Source of the DNA: Rubricoccus marinus
GTDB lineage: Bacteria > Bacteroidota > Rhodothermia > Rhodothermales > Rubricoccaceae
DNA: 64,000 bases
Assembly: GCF_002257665.1 (NCBI RefSeq)
Contig: NZ_MQWB01000001.1
Coordinates: 3,607,119 to 3,671,118 of the forward strand
Direction of reading: 5' to 3'
A model generated the notes under the pieces. That model did not search any database. It had not been told where the DNA came from and saw nothing but the letters and a program-made list of their open reading frames with translations. Positions 1 to 9,083 of this stretch are shown here, one piece after another. The position numbers and the translations under genes are program-made. Position 1 is the stretch's first letter; every line of letters begins with the position of its first letter.

Positions 1-2
1 CG

Positions 3-110
3 ATCGCAGGCGAGACCTCGTCCTCGGACATCCAGTCCGTTACGCCCAGCGCCATCGACCTCCGCGAGCAGGAGTCGCAGATCAACCTCACGCTCCGTCG
101 CAACGGCTGA
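3..110 (+). CDS. C-terminal fragment of an unidentified protein
   Basis: An open frame enters from the left edge and ends in TGA at 108-110, encoding 35 residues that end SQINLTLRRNG. The alternating polar and hydrophobic pattern would suit a terminal beta strand, but the fragment is too short to assign a family. A motif copy follows 9 bases after the stop. Confidence 0.5.
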   Translation: MAGETSSSDIQSVTPSAIDLREQESQINLTLRRNG

Positions 111-165
111 CCGCGGCCCCGCCAGAGGCCGCGCGTAGGGCCCATCCGAGCGGTAGGTTCGCAGG

Positions 166-1632
166 GTGACGACCGACAACGCCCGCCTCGCCTTCCGCCT
201 CCTCGGCCTCGCCGACGCGCCGCTCACGCCGCGCGCGATGGCCGCGCGCCTGCGCATCACCTTTGCGCCACCCCACGAGCGCGATCCCGAACTCGACGCG
301 TTCGCGCAGCGGCTACGGCGCGCCCTCGCGGCCGCTGGCGCCGAGATCATCCCCTACCCGGACGCGCTAAACGCAGAAGGCAAGATCCGCGAGGACATCG
401 TGACCGTAGAGCAGGGCGAGGGGCCGGACGACGCGCTCGCGATCCGCCGCGTCAGCAGCCTCTACCGCAACCCGCTCGTCGCGCTTCTCAACCGCCCTTC
501 CCCCATCGCGCCAGAGGCCGAGTTGCAGGAGACGCTGGACGAAATCGTGGGCGTGCTGGCGTGGAACCTCATCCACACGCCGATCTTCGTGGAGCCGGAG
601 CGCTGGACGGTCTGCACGATGAACGGCGCTGTGATCCGGTGCAGCACCGGGGAGGACTTCGAGCGCGACGTGCGCGAGTCGCTGATCCCCAAGCTTGCTG
701 CGCAGGTCCGCCCGCCGGACCCCGCTTCCATCACGTTCCGCGAGGGCACGCTGGACCTCCAGCCTCTGGCGGATCAGGTGGCGCAGTTCACCGAGGGCTC
801 GCACGCGTGGGCGGATAGCGGGCTGATGCTGGCTCACACGTCGCTGGACGCGCTGACGTACCGCAACCGCTTCTACCGTCGCATCGTGGCGGCGTACCTG
901 GACCAGAGGACGGGGATGAGCTACGGCTTCCTCGCCCGCCAACTCCCAGTCGATGTGCCGCCAGCGGTGCCGCTACCCGATGCGCCAGAGGCCCTCCGGG
1001 CGCTGGACTGGCGCGCGAACCCATTGCGCGAGACCGGCGGCCTCTGGCGCGCCTGCGTGCGCGTGGACGGCACGGACTGGCTCGTGGACGTGCCCGAAGT
1101 CTCCGTGCTCTGCACCCGCTCTGGGTGCGAGAAGACGCGCATCACCCCGGATCGCGACCTGGTCCGCCTCACGCTCTCCGAGGGACGGATTCTGTTCGAC
1201 ACGCCGCCCAAAGCCTCTGGCGAGAGCCCGCGCCCGAGCTACGACACGCTCGCCATCTTGGCGCACGCCGTCGGCAACGCGCTGGCCGCATCTGTCCTCC
1301 GCGCACAGGACGCCGCGGCCCCCTTTGCCCACGCGCTCGCTCACGACGGCCTCTCACTCGCGCACTGGCACGGCTACCCCGAGGCAGGCGCTACTCCTCC
1401 AGCCTTTGCGCTCCACGGCGAGGCCAACCCGCCGGTCTCGTGCTCCACGCCGCAATCGGCGGCGTTCGCGCTCGTGGGCAAGCTGGAAGCGCTGGGCCAC
1501 GCGATCGCCGAGGGGGCGCCCTACCTGGGCGATTTGCACGTGGAGCCGCACCACGGCACCAACCTCTCCGGTCGGATCTCGCTGGCCGAGGCTGCGGCCT
1601 GGGCCGAGTCTCAGCAGGCCGTCGCGGCCTAG
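166..1632 (+). CDS. Conserved-looking hypothetical protein, 488 aa
   Basis: Soluble-looking protein from a GTG start, with no signal peptide or membrane segment. I do not recognise the family. Visible landmarks are a Cys pair in CTRSGCEKT (about residues 320-326), and a His-rich C-terminal part with AHWHGYPEAG and GDLHVEPHHGTNLSG, a spacing that could bind metal; that is only a suggestion. Proline and alanine are abundant, and many ASG, PEA and GLWR peptides come from embedded copies of the iterated 10-mer. It is followed after 30 bases by a membrane-protein gene on the same strand, with an 18-bp palindrome between them. Confidence 0.75.
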   Translation: MTTDNARLAFRLLGLADAPLTPRAMAARLRITFAPPHERDPELDAFAQRLRRALAAAGAEIIPYPDALNAEGKIREDIVTVEQGEGPDDALAIRRVSSLYRNPLVALLNRPSPIAPEAELQETLDEIVGVLAWNLIHTPIFVEPERWTVCTMNGAVIRCSTGEDFERDVRESLIPKLAAQVRPPDPASITFREGTLDLQPLADQVAQFTEGSHAWADSGLMLAHTSLDALTYRNRFYRRIVAAYLDQRTGMSYGFLARQLPVDVPPAVPLPDAPEALRALDWRANPLRETGGLWRACVRVDGTDWLVDVPEVSVLCTRSGCEKTRITPDRDLVRLTLSEGRILFDTPPKASGESPRPSYDTLAILAHAVGNALAASVLRAQDAAAPFAHALAHDGLSLAHWHGYPEAGATPPAFALHGEANPPVSCSTPQSAAFALVGKLEALGHAIAEGAPYLGDLHVEPHHGTNLSGRISLAEAAAWAESQQAVAA

Positions 1633-1662
1633 CGCGCCTCTGGCGCCAGAGGCGTCTGCGTT

Positions 1663-2409
1663 ATGAACCCGGTCACGCTCCTTGAGGCGTTTATGGCGCC
1701 GCCCTTCCTGCTCGGGGCGGTCCTGGGCCTGGCCGCCAGCCTTCTCGCCTGGGCGCACCGCCGGACCGACGTGTGGCTCGCGAGCCTAGGTGCGGCGGCT
1801 ATAGCCGCGCTGTGGGTCAACGGCCGCATTCTAGGCCTGCCGATGCCGCCTCTGGCGCTGGGCGCGGTCGGTGCAGGAACGGTTCTCCTCGCTGCGATTG
1901 GTGTGTGGCGGGTGGCGCAAGAGGCCGGGCCCGTGACTGTGGGTGCCTGCCTGGCGCTGACCGCGTTGGGCGTCTGGGGAACGGTGCCAGATACCGAGAA
2001 CGCAATCGTGCTGCTCGGAGCGGCCTCTGGCGGCACGCTCGGCGCGCTGCGCGTAACGGGCGCCAGAGGCTCGGTCGCGGTGGCTGCGGTAGGCGTCCTC
2101 GCGGCGGCGGCATTCATCTCCCTCACGGACGGTCTGGGCCGCTCGTCGGCACCCATCGGATCGCTCGCCACGTTCGGCATCTTCCTCATCGCGCCCCTGG
2201 GATACCGCCTCTGGCGGGAAGTGCCATCCTGGGCCTGGGTCGCGGTCCACGTCGCGCTCGTGATCTTCTGCGGGCGCGTGGCCGGACAGGCGTCGAGCGC
2301 CGAAGCCTCGGCCGCGATGGCAGGCGCGGCGCTCGTTGCCGCCGCTGCCGCTCTCGCCGTGTTTAGCCACTGGCGGCCTGATCTGGCGGTGCTGCGCCAG
2401 AGGCCGTGA
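1663..2409 (+). CDS. Multi-pass integral membrane protein of unknown function
   Basis: The 248-residue product is mostly hydrophobic, with about eight segments rich in Ala, Val, Leu and Gly, separated by short loops such as WAHRRTD and LWREVPSW. No transporter signature, catalytic motif or known fold is recognisable. The start is ATG, ten bases after a perfect 18-bp palindrome. The 3' end overlaps the convergent P-loop kinase gene by 47 bases, and its last residues (LRQRP) are encoded by a copy of the iterated 10-mer. It may be cotranscribed with the preceding hypothetical gene. Confidence 0.7.
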   Translation: MNPVTLLEAFMAPPFLLGAVLGLAASLLAWAHRRTDVWLASLGAAAIAALWVNGRILGLPMPPLALGAVGAGTVLLAAIGVWRVAQEAGPVTVGACLALTALGVWGTVPDTENAIVLLGAASGGTLGALRVTGARGSVAVAAVGVLAAAAFISLTDGLGRSSAPIGSLATFGIFLIAPLGYRLWREVPSWAWVAVHVALVIFCGRVAGQASSAEASAAMAGAALVAAAAALAVFSHWRPDLAVLRQRP

Positions 2410-2860
2410 CCTCGCGCTTGGAGCCGCCGAAACGCTCGAACAGCGCGCGATGCGCCGCGAGTCCGTATTCGTCCTCGCGCGTGTCGTAGCTGCGCACCCA
2501 GTTCAGCAGAAACGCGAGGCGCTCGTCCTGCGCCTCTGGCGAGTCGTACTTCTCAGGCTCCCACGGCCTCTGGCGGCAATGCGCGAGGCAGGCGTCGACG
2601 CCGGGGTTGAGAAACCAGAACTCGGTGCAGAGCGGTGTCGCCATTTCTGCCAGGCCCGCGTAGCTGCCATCCATCACCCACGACGGGTGCGTGCTGTGGA
2701 AGTCCTGGATGGCTTCGTGGCTTTCCGCCAGAGGCGCGCGCACGCCGGGCTCGGTCCACGCGACCGTGTCGAGGCCCAGGTGCGGGAGGCCGAGCGTACG
2801 CGCGGCCGTCGTCTTGCCGGATCCGGAGTTGCCCAGGATCAACACGCGCCTCTCGTCCAC
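2363..2860 (-). CDS. P-loop kinase-like NTPase (adenylate/shikimate kinase or FlaR-like)
   Basis: Small 165-residue nucleotide-binding protein beginning with a Walker A loop, LILGNSGSGKTT (residues 7-18), at the very N-terminus as in adenylate kinase, shikimate kinase and FlaR-type topology-modulation relatives. The following LPHLGLDTVAWTEPG resembles the conserved LD-x(3)-W region of FlaR-like proteins, and CRQRPWEPEKYDS suits a lid arginine cluster. The substrate cannot be read from sequence. The start is GTG. It lies 12 bases downstream of the histidine phosphatase gene and may be cotranscribed with it. The C-terminal tail (TASGAAPPDQAASG) looks added and is rich in iterated-motif peptides. 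Confidence 0.75.
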   Translation of the reverse strand: MDERRVLILGNSGSGKTTAARTLGLPHLGLDTVAWTEPGVRAPLAESHEAIQDFHSTHPSWVMDGSYAGLAEMATPLCTEFWFLNPGVDACLAHCRQRPWEPEKYDSPEAQDERLAFLLNWVRSYDTREDEYGLAAHRALFERFGGSKREVTASGAAPPDQAASG

Positions 2861-2872
2861 AGCGCCAGAGGC

Positions 2873-3544
2873 TCAGGTGGGCGAGGCTGCCTCACTCGGG
2901 GCCTCTGGAGCGGGACGGTCCGTGGCCGCGTCCTCACTCGCAGCGCCAGAGGCCTCTGGCGCCGGCTTGGGTGCCGGCGTGACGATCTCGGCCGCCTTCT
3001 CGGCCGCCTCCCTGGCGTCTTTCATCGCGTCCTGGAGCTTGCGGTAGCGGTTGGGCTTAAGGTCGCCCGGCGAGAGCAGCGTGGTGAGCTCTCCCTTCCC
3101 GGCTGCCACATCGGACCACGAGGACACATCCACGTTGATCACCGCGACGGTCGCGGTTTTGATCTGGATGCGCCCGCCACCAATCAGGTGCGTGACTGTT
3201 TGCGAGAACGTGGGCTCGTGGCCTACCACGATGACCGTCTCAGCGTCCTGTGGTGCGCCTCGGACTTCGCGCACAACGGCCTCTGGCGTCGCGCCATAGA
3301 GCGCGTCGCTGACTGTGGCGTCGCCTGTCCATCCGCCGTGCTCGGCGGCGATGGCGAGGGTCTGGCGAGCGCGTACCGCCGACGAGCTCAGCGCGTGGTC
3401 GGGCTGGATCCCCGCCGTGGAGAGGAAGCGGCCCATCTTGCGGGCGCCCTTTTTGCCCCGGTCCGCCAGCGGTCGGTCGTGGTCAGGGCCGTAGTCGGCG
3501 TCCCAATCGGACTTGCCGTGGCGGAGGAGGACGATCGTTTTCAA
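2873..3544 (-). CDS. sixA: SixA-type phosphohistidine phosphatase (histidine phosphatase superfamily)
   Basis: The protein opens with MKTIVLLRHGKSDW, the RHG catalytic signature containing the phosphorylated His, followed by HDRPLADRGKKGA, SSAVRARQT (second catalytic Arg) and VVGHEPTFSQ (second catalytic His). This order and the short catalytic domain of about 165 residues match SixA, which removes phosphate from histidine in phosphorelay proteins. An extra C-terminal region of about 50 residues is Ala/Pro/Glu rich, probably disordered, and contains an 18-bp palindrome at 2944. The start codon is TTG, chosen because it sits exactly at the conserved N-terminal strand. The physiological target is unknown. 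Confidence 0.88.
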   Translation of the reverse strand: MKTIVLLRHGKSDWDADYGPDHDRPLADRGKKGARKMGRFLSTAGIQPDHALSSSAVRARQTLAIAAEHGGWTGDATVSDALYGATPEAVVREVRGAPQDAETVIVVGHEPTFSQTVTHLIGGGRIQIKTATVAVINVDVSSWSDVAAGKGELTTLLSPGDLKPNRYRKLQDAMKDAREAAEKAAEIVTPAPKPAPEASGAASEDAATDRPAPEAPSEAASPT

Positions 3545-3581
3545 GGCGGTGTGGGCTAGAGGGAGACGCCAGAGGCCGGGG

Positions 3582-4397
3582 TCAGCCGCCGATGATCGGG
3601 AGGCCGCTGTCGAGGCCTGGAGCCGGCGTGGCGGGCGTGTACACGCCGGCGCCGGGGTCGCCAGAGGCGTAGACCATCACCGCAATAAAGCCGATGACGC
3701 CGAGCACGAGCGCGATCATGAACAGCGTGTACGCCCACCGCAGCAGCGTGTACTTCTTCTGGAGGACCGAGCCCACGCCGTAGACGTCCAGCATCATGCT
3801 CTCGTAGAGCGCGCGGGAGTCCACCATCAGCTCTCGCATCCCGGTCACGAACTCGTCTCGCGAGAGATGAGCGAAGTTTCCGAAGAACAGCAGGTTAGCC
3901 TTTCGGTTTCGAACCTGATTCAACGTGACGCGCTCCGACTGCACGCGGGGCCGCGCGGCTAGAACGGCGAAGATGATGGAGGCCAGACAACCGACGAGGA
4001 AGATCGTGACCGGCGCCAGGAGCCACGGGTTCGCGTCCAGCTTGGACGAGATACCGCCGATCAGGATCGAGATGATCAGGCCGTTGATCGAGATCATGAT
4101 GTTGGCCTTCGCATCGGCGAGCGACGTGAGGTCCATGTTCACGCGGTACGCCGTGCGAAACATCGTTTCGACACCGCGCTTGGTGCCGAGGTCGTCGTAG
4201 GTGGCCTGGAGATCCTTCTCCGTCGCCGCCTTTTTCTTCTTGGTCGCCTTCTGGACGGCCTCCGTCCGCGCCGCATCCACAACGGCCGGCGCGACCTGCG
4301 TCATGGGGACCGTCTCGGGCGTGGCGCCGTCCCCTTCGGAAGCGGCGCCCTCAGAGGCGAGGCCTCTGGCGCGTTCGGGAGTCTTGGAATCAGGCAT
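3582..4397 (-). CDS. Pycsar-effector-like membrane protein (DUF5706-type)
   Basis: The 271-residue protein has a disordered N-terminal 80 residues, then ETMFRTAYRVNMDLTSLADAKANIMISING. That region matches my memory of the DUF5706 family, which includes PycTM effectors of the Pycsar anti-phage system, where a membrane protein responds to cCMP or cUMP. Two hydrophobic segments follow (about residues 120-165), then a soluble helical region and a last transmembrane helix near WAYTLFMIALVLGVIGFIAV. No uridylate or cytidylate cyclase lies beside it; the neighbours are a histidine phosphatase and an outer-membrane protein. Many Bacteroidota carry such proteins outside defence loci, so a housekeeping role is possible. 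Confidence 0.72.
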   Translation of the reverse strand: MPDSKTPERARGLASEGAASEGDGATPETVPMTQVAPAVVDAARTEAVQKATKKKKAATEKDLQATYDDLGTKRGVETMFRTAYRVNMDLTSLADAKANIMISINGLIISILIGGISSKLDANPWLLAPVTIFLVGCLASIIFAVLAARPRVQSERVTLNQVRNRKANLLFFGNFAHLSRDEFVTGMRELMVDSRALYESMMLDVYGVGSVLQKKYTLLRWAYTLFMIALVLGVIGFIAVMVYASGDPGAGVYTPATPAPGLDSGLPIIGG

Positions 4398-4444
4398 CGT
4401 GTACGGCCGGGGGCCGCGGCGCCAGAGGCGCGAGAGAGAAAGGC

Positions 4445-7400
4445 TTAATACTGGAACCCGCCGCCAAACGTAACGAGCGTTTCGTCGTCATCGCCTCTGG
4501 CGACGGTCAGGTTGATGATGGCGTAGTCCAGAACGCCGAACCACAGCCCGCCGCCGAAGCCGGTGTGGAGGTCGTCGAAGACGCCGCCAGAGGCCCCGAT
4601 GTCCCACGCCCGGCCCGCATCCGCGAAGCCGAGCACGCCCACCTTGACGGGCGCGAGGTAGGTGCTAAGGTCGAACAGCTTGGCCCTCACCTCGGCGTTG
4701 CCATAGGCAATGGTCTCGCCGGTGAACCGCTCGCGGCGGTAGCCGCGGAGCGTGGTCGCGCCGCCCAGGATCGCGCTGTCGAAGAACGGCGCGTCGCCAA
4801 AGCGGTGATCGGCGCCCGCGCGGAGCGCGAGCGTGCTGCCGGCCAGGAACGGAACGTAGGTGATGGCTTCGCCGCCAAGGCGGGAGTACTCGCTGGCGGC
4901 TCCCGTCAGGCCCAGATAGCTCGCGCCGCGGACGCTGAGCTTGACGCCCCGCTTGGGGTTGATCCCGCCAGAGGCCAGGTCCAACGTCAGGCTTCCGGCG
5001 CCTCCCGCGTGCACCTGAGGCTCGAAGGCCTCTGGCGAGAGCTGCATGGAAGCGACCGTCGGCGTGTCGCCTATCTGGGCATCGGCGTAGCGGACCGAGG
5101 GGCCGAGGCGGAGCCGGAGGCCCTGGCCGAGCTCGCCGCCGAGGAGGGCTTCGCCGCGGATCTGCGCGAGGTTGACACGTGCCAGGTCCACGTCCTCCAA
5201 GAGGGGCGTGTCGTTGCCGAAGCCGTAGAAGTTGCGGACGTACCGCGGCGTGGAGGCCACTGCGTCCACGTCGAGATCGAAGTTGCCAAAGGCCTCCCGC
5301 ATGCGGCCACTGTAGCCCCCCTGCACGCCGAGCGTGGAGGTGGCGAAGTTGGCGTAGAGGAGGTGCGTGGCGGCAGGCTGGAGACGGAAACCGGAGACGG
5401 TGTACATCACGCCGGCCCCCAGGATCAGCCCATCGGTCGCGTTTGCGGACACGAACGGGACCTTGGAGAAGTCCGTCGGGGTGTACTCGCCCGGGTCGTA
5501 GCGGTTGACGTCGGGGTCATCAGACCGGCGGTCATGCGCCCGGCCGTCGATCTCCATGCCCAGGGGGGTGTCGTAGACAAATACGCCGCCGAAGTCGCTC
5601 TCGACTTCGTCCTCGCCTCCCCCGCCGATCACGCGGATACGCGTCGAGCCCTCGCCGTTGATCACGAAGCGGTCGCGGCCAGAGAAGCCGTAGAGGCGGA
5701 TTTCGTCCGTGTCCTCTTGGCTCAGCGTACGGCGGTAGAGTTCGCCCCCCTTCTCGCTCTTCTTGTAGGACGAGACCACGACCTCTACCATCCGGTCTGA
5801 CCCGAAGGTCACCTCGAACAGCTCGCGCTCATTGCTCCCGACAACGTCCACGACCGGCGCGTGCAGGCGGTAGAGCCGGTTCGCGTACTCCACCAGATCG
5901 TCGCGACGGGACTTGAGGGAGGAGCCCCAGAAGGTGCCCTCTTGCGCTCGGATAGGAGGCGGAAGCTGACCGATCGCGTCATCGATCACGGGGTCTGGCA
6001 ACAGGCCCTGAAGCTCGCGGGCAACGGCCTCGAAATCCTCACGCGTGAGCTCGTTGTAGAACCGGCGATCCTGCTTGAAGCCGTTGAATGACAGGCCGTA
6101 GGTGTCCGTGAAGTCCTCCCCGTACGGCTCGAAGCGGTCGTCACTGTAGCTGAGGAAGAAGCCCATGATGCCGCCAGGGCGGAAAAACGCGAAGTCGCGG
6201 TCTCTCGGGATGGGCAAGTACACCTTGCCTTTTGTGGCCGCGTCGCCGGTCAGCGAGGGGTCCAGTTCGCCCGGCTCGTAGGCGCTCCAGCGCCACTGGT
6301 CTTGGTGGCGATCCCAGTCGCCGAGCAAGGCGTCCAGGAGGCGCGCGCGGAGGTACGTCCGCTGGTCCACGCGGTGGTCCTGATCCTCGGCCATCTCCTC
6401 GCGGAGCTTCTGAGCCGAGATGACATCGTACGCGCCGAGAAGTCCGGGCACGTCGGAGACGTCATCGTCCGCGCGGACTTCGAACAGCGCGAGGCGGCCC
6501 GCGAAGGTCTCGCGGTAGCGGCCCAGGCGAGGGTCGTCCGGTACGTACACGATCCGCGGCTCCTGGTAGAGGATGCCCGCGGCGTCCGCCAGAGGCGCAG
6601 CGACGAGGGCGCCGAACGGGCTGGCCGCCGCGCGCTGGTCGCGGACGACGTCCGCGACGACGCCGTCGCGGAGTTCGACGGGGACTTGAGCGAGACCGCT
6701 CTTCTCCAGAAGGCGCAGGCCATACTGGTTGCCGTCCTCGCCCTGCAGACGCAGCGAGGTGGTCTGCAGGCCCCCGCCCCGCTTTACAGGCGAGAGGCCA
6801 CCGGCCTCGGTCCCGAGGTCCAGAACCGGAACCTCAAACGGCGTGGCCCAGAGGTCACGGTAGCCTCCGCCAAAGGCGAGGCGCGTAAACGCGCTGTTCT
6901 TGAACGGGCCGCTGGCGAAGTCGTCCTGCGCCGCCATCGTGACGGGCTGGCTCGTGTCGGGGAGATCCGCCGGGTCTACATCCGGGACCTCGTTGTCGAG
7001 GAGTTCGGCGTTCACGCCGGAGATTTCGGTGCGGTAGGCGACCGTAGGCCCGCCAGAGGCGAGTTCGATAACCTCAAGCCAGGTCCGGCCGTCCTCGTAG
7101 TACCGGATGCGCATGTAGCCCGGCGCGGGGTGCGCGTAGGCGGCGCCCCGGCCGCTGGCGGTGGGGCGCGTTTCACCGGCGGCGCCGCTGACGAGGTACA
7201 TCTGCGTGCTCAGCGGCGAGCGCTCCACGGGGATGACCTGCAGGCTGTGGTCGTGCGCGGCGGCGTAGACGAGTCCGTTGGTGAGCTTGGCGTCCCCCGC
7301 GAACGCGCGGTCCAGGGCGCTCCGCATGGAGCGGTACGTCGGAGACGCGAGGTCCTGGCCAGAGATGCCGATGGTCTGGCGCAGGAGCGGCCCCACACCG

Positions 7401-8128
7401 AGCCCTGCAAGCGTGCCGCCAACCGTCCGGTAGCCCGCATGCTCTCCGTTGGAGCGGATGGGGTGGTGCCCAACGGCGATGATCTGGGCATCCTCCCGGT
7501 CGCGCAAGAGTGCCTCTAGCGCGATCGTGAGGTCAGCGGGGCTGGCAATGTCGAAGTCCTCGACCTCGCCTTCGGGGCGGTCCTCTGGGTTCTGGAGCCA
7601 CCATGCGGTATCGATCGCGAACAGGCGCAGGCCCTCGGCGAGTTCGAACTCGCGCACGCCGCCCAGCGCGTCGCCTGGCAGCAGCACGTCCTCGCGGCCC
7701 ATCGCGAGATCCAGCGCCTCTCCAAGCGCGATCACGCCCCCTGCGCCTGTGGCCCAGTCTCGGTCCCCAGGGACCGCATAGACCTCTCCGTCATAGCCAT
7801 CGACCACGTCCACGAGGCGCTGGATGGCCTCCGGCGCTACGAATGATGCGGAGTCCACGCCGCCAGAAGGAAGGCCGCTGGCGGTAAGGTCACCGAGAAA
7901 GACGACGGCGCTGTTCTCCCCCGCACGGAGGGCGTCGGCGCGGAGGGCACCGAGAACGTCAGCGCCCGGGACCACATCGGCGGTGTTGCCGAGGAGAAAG
8001 ACCTCGTACGCGAGATCGGCAGCGGGCAGCGGCATCGTGGCCTCTCCGTCGACGTAGCGGCCGGAGGTGGCGCAGCCTGCGAGGAGAGCGAGGGCCGCGA
8101 GCACGGCCAGAGGTCGGGTGGGTCGCAA
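4445..8128 (-). CDS. Calcineurin-like phosphoesterase fused to an Omp85/BamA-type outer-membrane barrel
   Basis: A 1227-residue exported protein. The N-terminus is a lipoprotein-type signal ending LLAGC. Residues about 40-360 carry metallophosphoesterase motifs: GDLTASG, PGDRDWATG, VGHHPIRSNG and AHDHSLQV. Residues about 600-650 contain LLGDWDRHQDQWRW and LPIPRDRDFAFF, a pattern recalling the DRH and metal-binding motifs of HipA/FAM20-like kinases. From about residue 895 to the end, alternating strands with LRGYRRERF and a terminal aromatic (GGFQY) indicate a bacterial surface antigen (D15/BamA) barrel. The start is TTG, two bases after the stop of the upstream lipoprotein gene. Substrates are unknown. 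Phosphoesterase-barrel fusions are known in Bacteroidota; the kinase-like middle is my inference. Confidence 0.82.
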   Translation of the reverse strand: MRPTRPLAVLAALALLAGCATSGRYVDGEATMPLPAADLAYEVFLLGNTADVVPGADVLGALRADALRAGENSAVVFLGDLTASGLPSGGVDSASFVAPEAIQRLVDVVDGYDGEVYAVPGDRDWATGAGGVIALGEALDLAMGREDVLLPGDALGGVREFELAEGLRLFAIDTAWWLQNPEDRPEGEVEDFDIASPADLTIALEALLRDREDAQIIAVGHHPIRSNGEHAGYRTVGGTLAGLGVGPLLRQTIGISGQDLASPTYRSMRSALDRAFAGDAKLTNGLVYAAAHDHSLQVIPVERSPLSTQMYLVSGAAGETRPTASGRGAAYAHPAPGYMRIRYYEDGRTWLEVIELASGGPTVAYRTEISGVNAELLDNEVPDVDPADLPDTSQPVTMAAQDDFASGPFKNSAFTRLAFGGGYRDLWATPFEVPVLDLGTEAGGLSPVKRGGGLQTTSLRLQGEDGNQYGLRLLEKSGLAQVPVELRDGVVADVVRDQRAAASPFGALVAAPLADAAGILYQEPRIVYVPDDPRLGRYRETFAGRLALFEVRADDDVSDVPGLLGAYDVISAQKLREEMAEDQDHRVDQRTYLRARLLDALLGDWDRHQDQWRWSAYEPGELDPSLTGDAATKGKVYLPIPRDRDFAFFRPGGIMGFFLSYSDDRFEPYGEDFTDTYGLSFNGFKQDRRFYNELTREDFEAVARELQGLLPDPVIDDAIGQLPPPIRAQEGTFWGSSLKSRRDDLVEYANRLYRLHAPVVDVVGSNERELFEVTFGSDRMVEVVVSSYKKSEKGGELYRRTLSQEDTDEIRLYGFSGRDRFVINGEGSTRIRVIGGGGEDEVESDFGGVFVYDTPLGMEIDGRAHDRRSDDPDVNRYDPGEYTPTDFSKVPFVSANATDGLILGAGVMYTVSGFRLQPAATHLLYANFATSTLGVQGGYSGRMREAFGNFDLDVDAVASTPRYVRNFYGFGNDTPLLEDVDLARVNLAQIRGEALLGGELGQGLRLRLGPSVRYADAQIGDTPTVASMQLSPEAFEPQVHAGGAGSLTLDLASGGINPKRGVKLSVRGASYLGLTGAASEYSRLGGEAITYVPFLAGSTLALRAGADHRFGDAPFFDSAILGGATTLRGYRRERFTGETIAYGNAEVRAKLFDLSTYLAPVKVGVLGFADAGRAWDIGASGGVFDDLHTGFGGGLWFGVLDYAIINLTVARGDDDETLVTFGGGFQY

Positions 8129-8130
8129 CG

Positions 8131-9036
8131 TTACGGGAGGGGCTGAGGAGAGAATCGGAGAAGGGTGGCAGAACCGCCGCCGCCCTCGTTGGAAACAAAG
8201 AGCGTACCGTCGCGGGCAAAGGCGATGCCCTCAGGCTGAGGATAGAGCCTAGGCGGCAACGAGACGGCAGCGGTGAGGTCGCCCTCGGGGCTGAGCACGA
8301 CGAGCGCCTTGCGCACGCCGGAGATGATGTAGATCTCGCCCGTGCTCGGGTGGACGGCGAGTCCGGACGGTTTAAACGGAGCGCCGCCCTCGTCTAGCAC
8401 CTCGCGGTCGAGCGTGAACACGGGGTCGGGGTCGAGCCGCTCTGCGGCGAGATCGTAGGCGTAGATGGTGCGGACGCCTTTGCGCCCACCGCCGGGATCG
8501 CCTTTGCACGCGAGCAGGAGGCGGTTGCCTCTGGCGTCGTAGGCCAGGCCTTCCACGTCATTGCTGCGGCTAAGGCCGGTCTCGCGCTTTTCCGCTTCCT
8601 CGGAGCCGGTAAAGCGGTACAGGTCGCCATCGCTCTCGACGATCCACGTCACGTCGCCAACGGGCTCGACGCCTTCGTAGTCGCCGCTGTTGTAGAACGC
8701 GCGGGTCGACGTGGTGGCGCCAGAGGCGGGGTCGATCTCGAACAGATCACCGTCCTCGTCCTGGACCGCGAGAAGCCGCCCGTCGTCGGTCATGCCGAGG
8801 CCGCTGATCTCGCGCAGGCGCGAGGGCAGCATCCAGCGCGCGTCGGGCTGGGAGAGCGCGTACGGGACCGTGCCGACGCGCATATCGGCCTCTGGCGCGG
8901 TCTCCGTGCGTGCGAGAACGGAATCGAGACCGTCGGCGCCAGAGGCGCGGTCGGTGCAGGCGCCGAAAGCGACGAGCGCCAGCGGCAAGAGAAAGCGAGA
9001 GAGGTCAGGCATGAACCGTGTGGTACGCTGGGCCAT
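8131..9036 (-). CDS. SdiA-regulated-type beta-propeller lipoprotein
   Basis: The product begins with a lipoprotein signal (LLPLALVAFGAC). It continues with propeller-like repeats such as LREISGLGMTDDGRLLAVQDEDG, NDVEGLAYDARGNRLLLACKG and PEGIAFARDGTLFVSNEGGGG, typical of the SdiA-regulated (PF06977) family, whose enzymatic role is not settled. It is probably anchored at the cell envelope. It ends two bases before the start of the phosphoesterase-barrel gene, so the two are very likely one transcript. An alternative ATG at 9012 would give a shorter signal peptide; the longer form has a more basic N-region. Confidence 0.8.
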   Translation of the reverse strand: MAQRTTRFMPDLSRFLLPLALVAFGACTDRASGADGLDSVLARTETAPEADMRVGTVPYALSQPDARWMLPSRLREISGLGMTDDGRLLAVQDEDGDLFEIDPASGATTSTRAFYNSGDYEGVEPVGDVTWIVESDGDLYRFTGSEEAEKRETGLSRSNDVEGLAYDARGNRLLLACKGDPGGGRKGVRTIYAYDLAAERLDPDPVFTLDREVLDEGGAPFKPSGLAVHPSTGEIYIISGVRKALVVLSPEGDLTAAVSLPPRLYPQPEGIAFARDGTLFVSNEGGGGSATLLRFSPQPLP

Positions 9037-9083
9037 GCCGTCGGTTCGTTTCCCCGGGGCGCCCTACGGCGCCAGAGGCGACG

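Noticed and set aside
3582-4397. Full Pycsar defence locus
   Set aside because: Only an effector-like membrane protein is present; no cyclase or other defence gene is adjacent.
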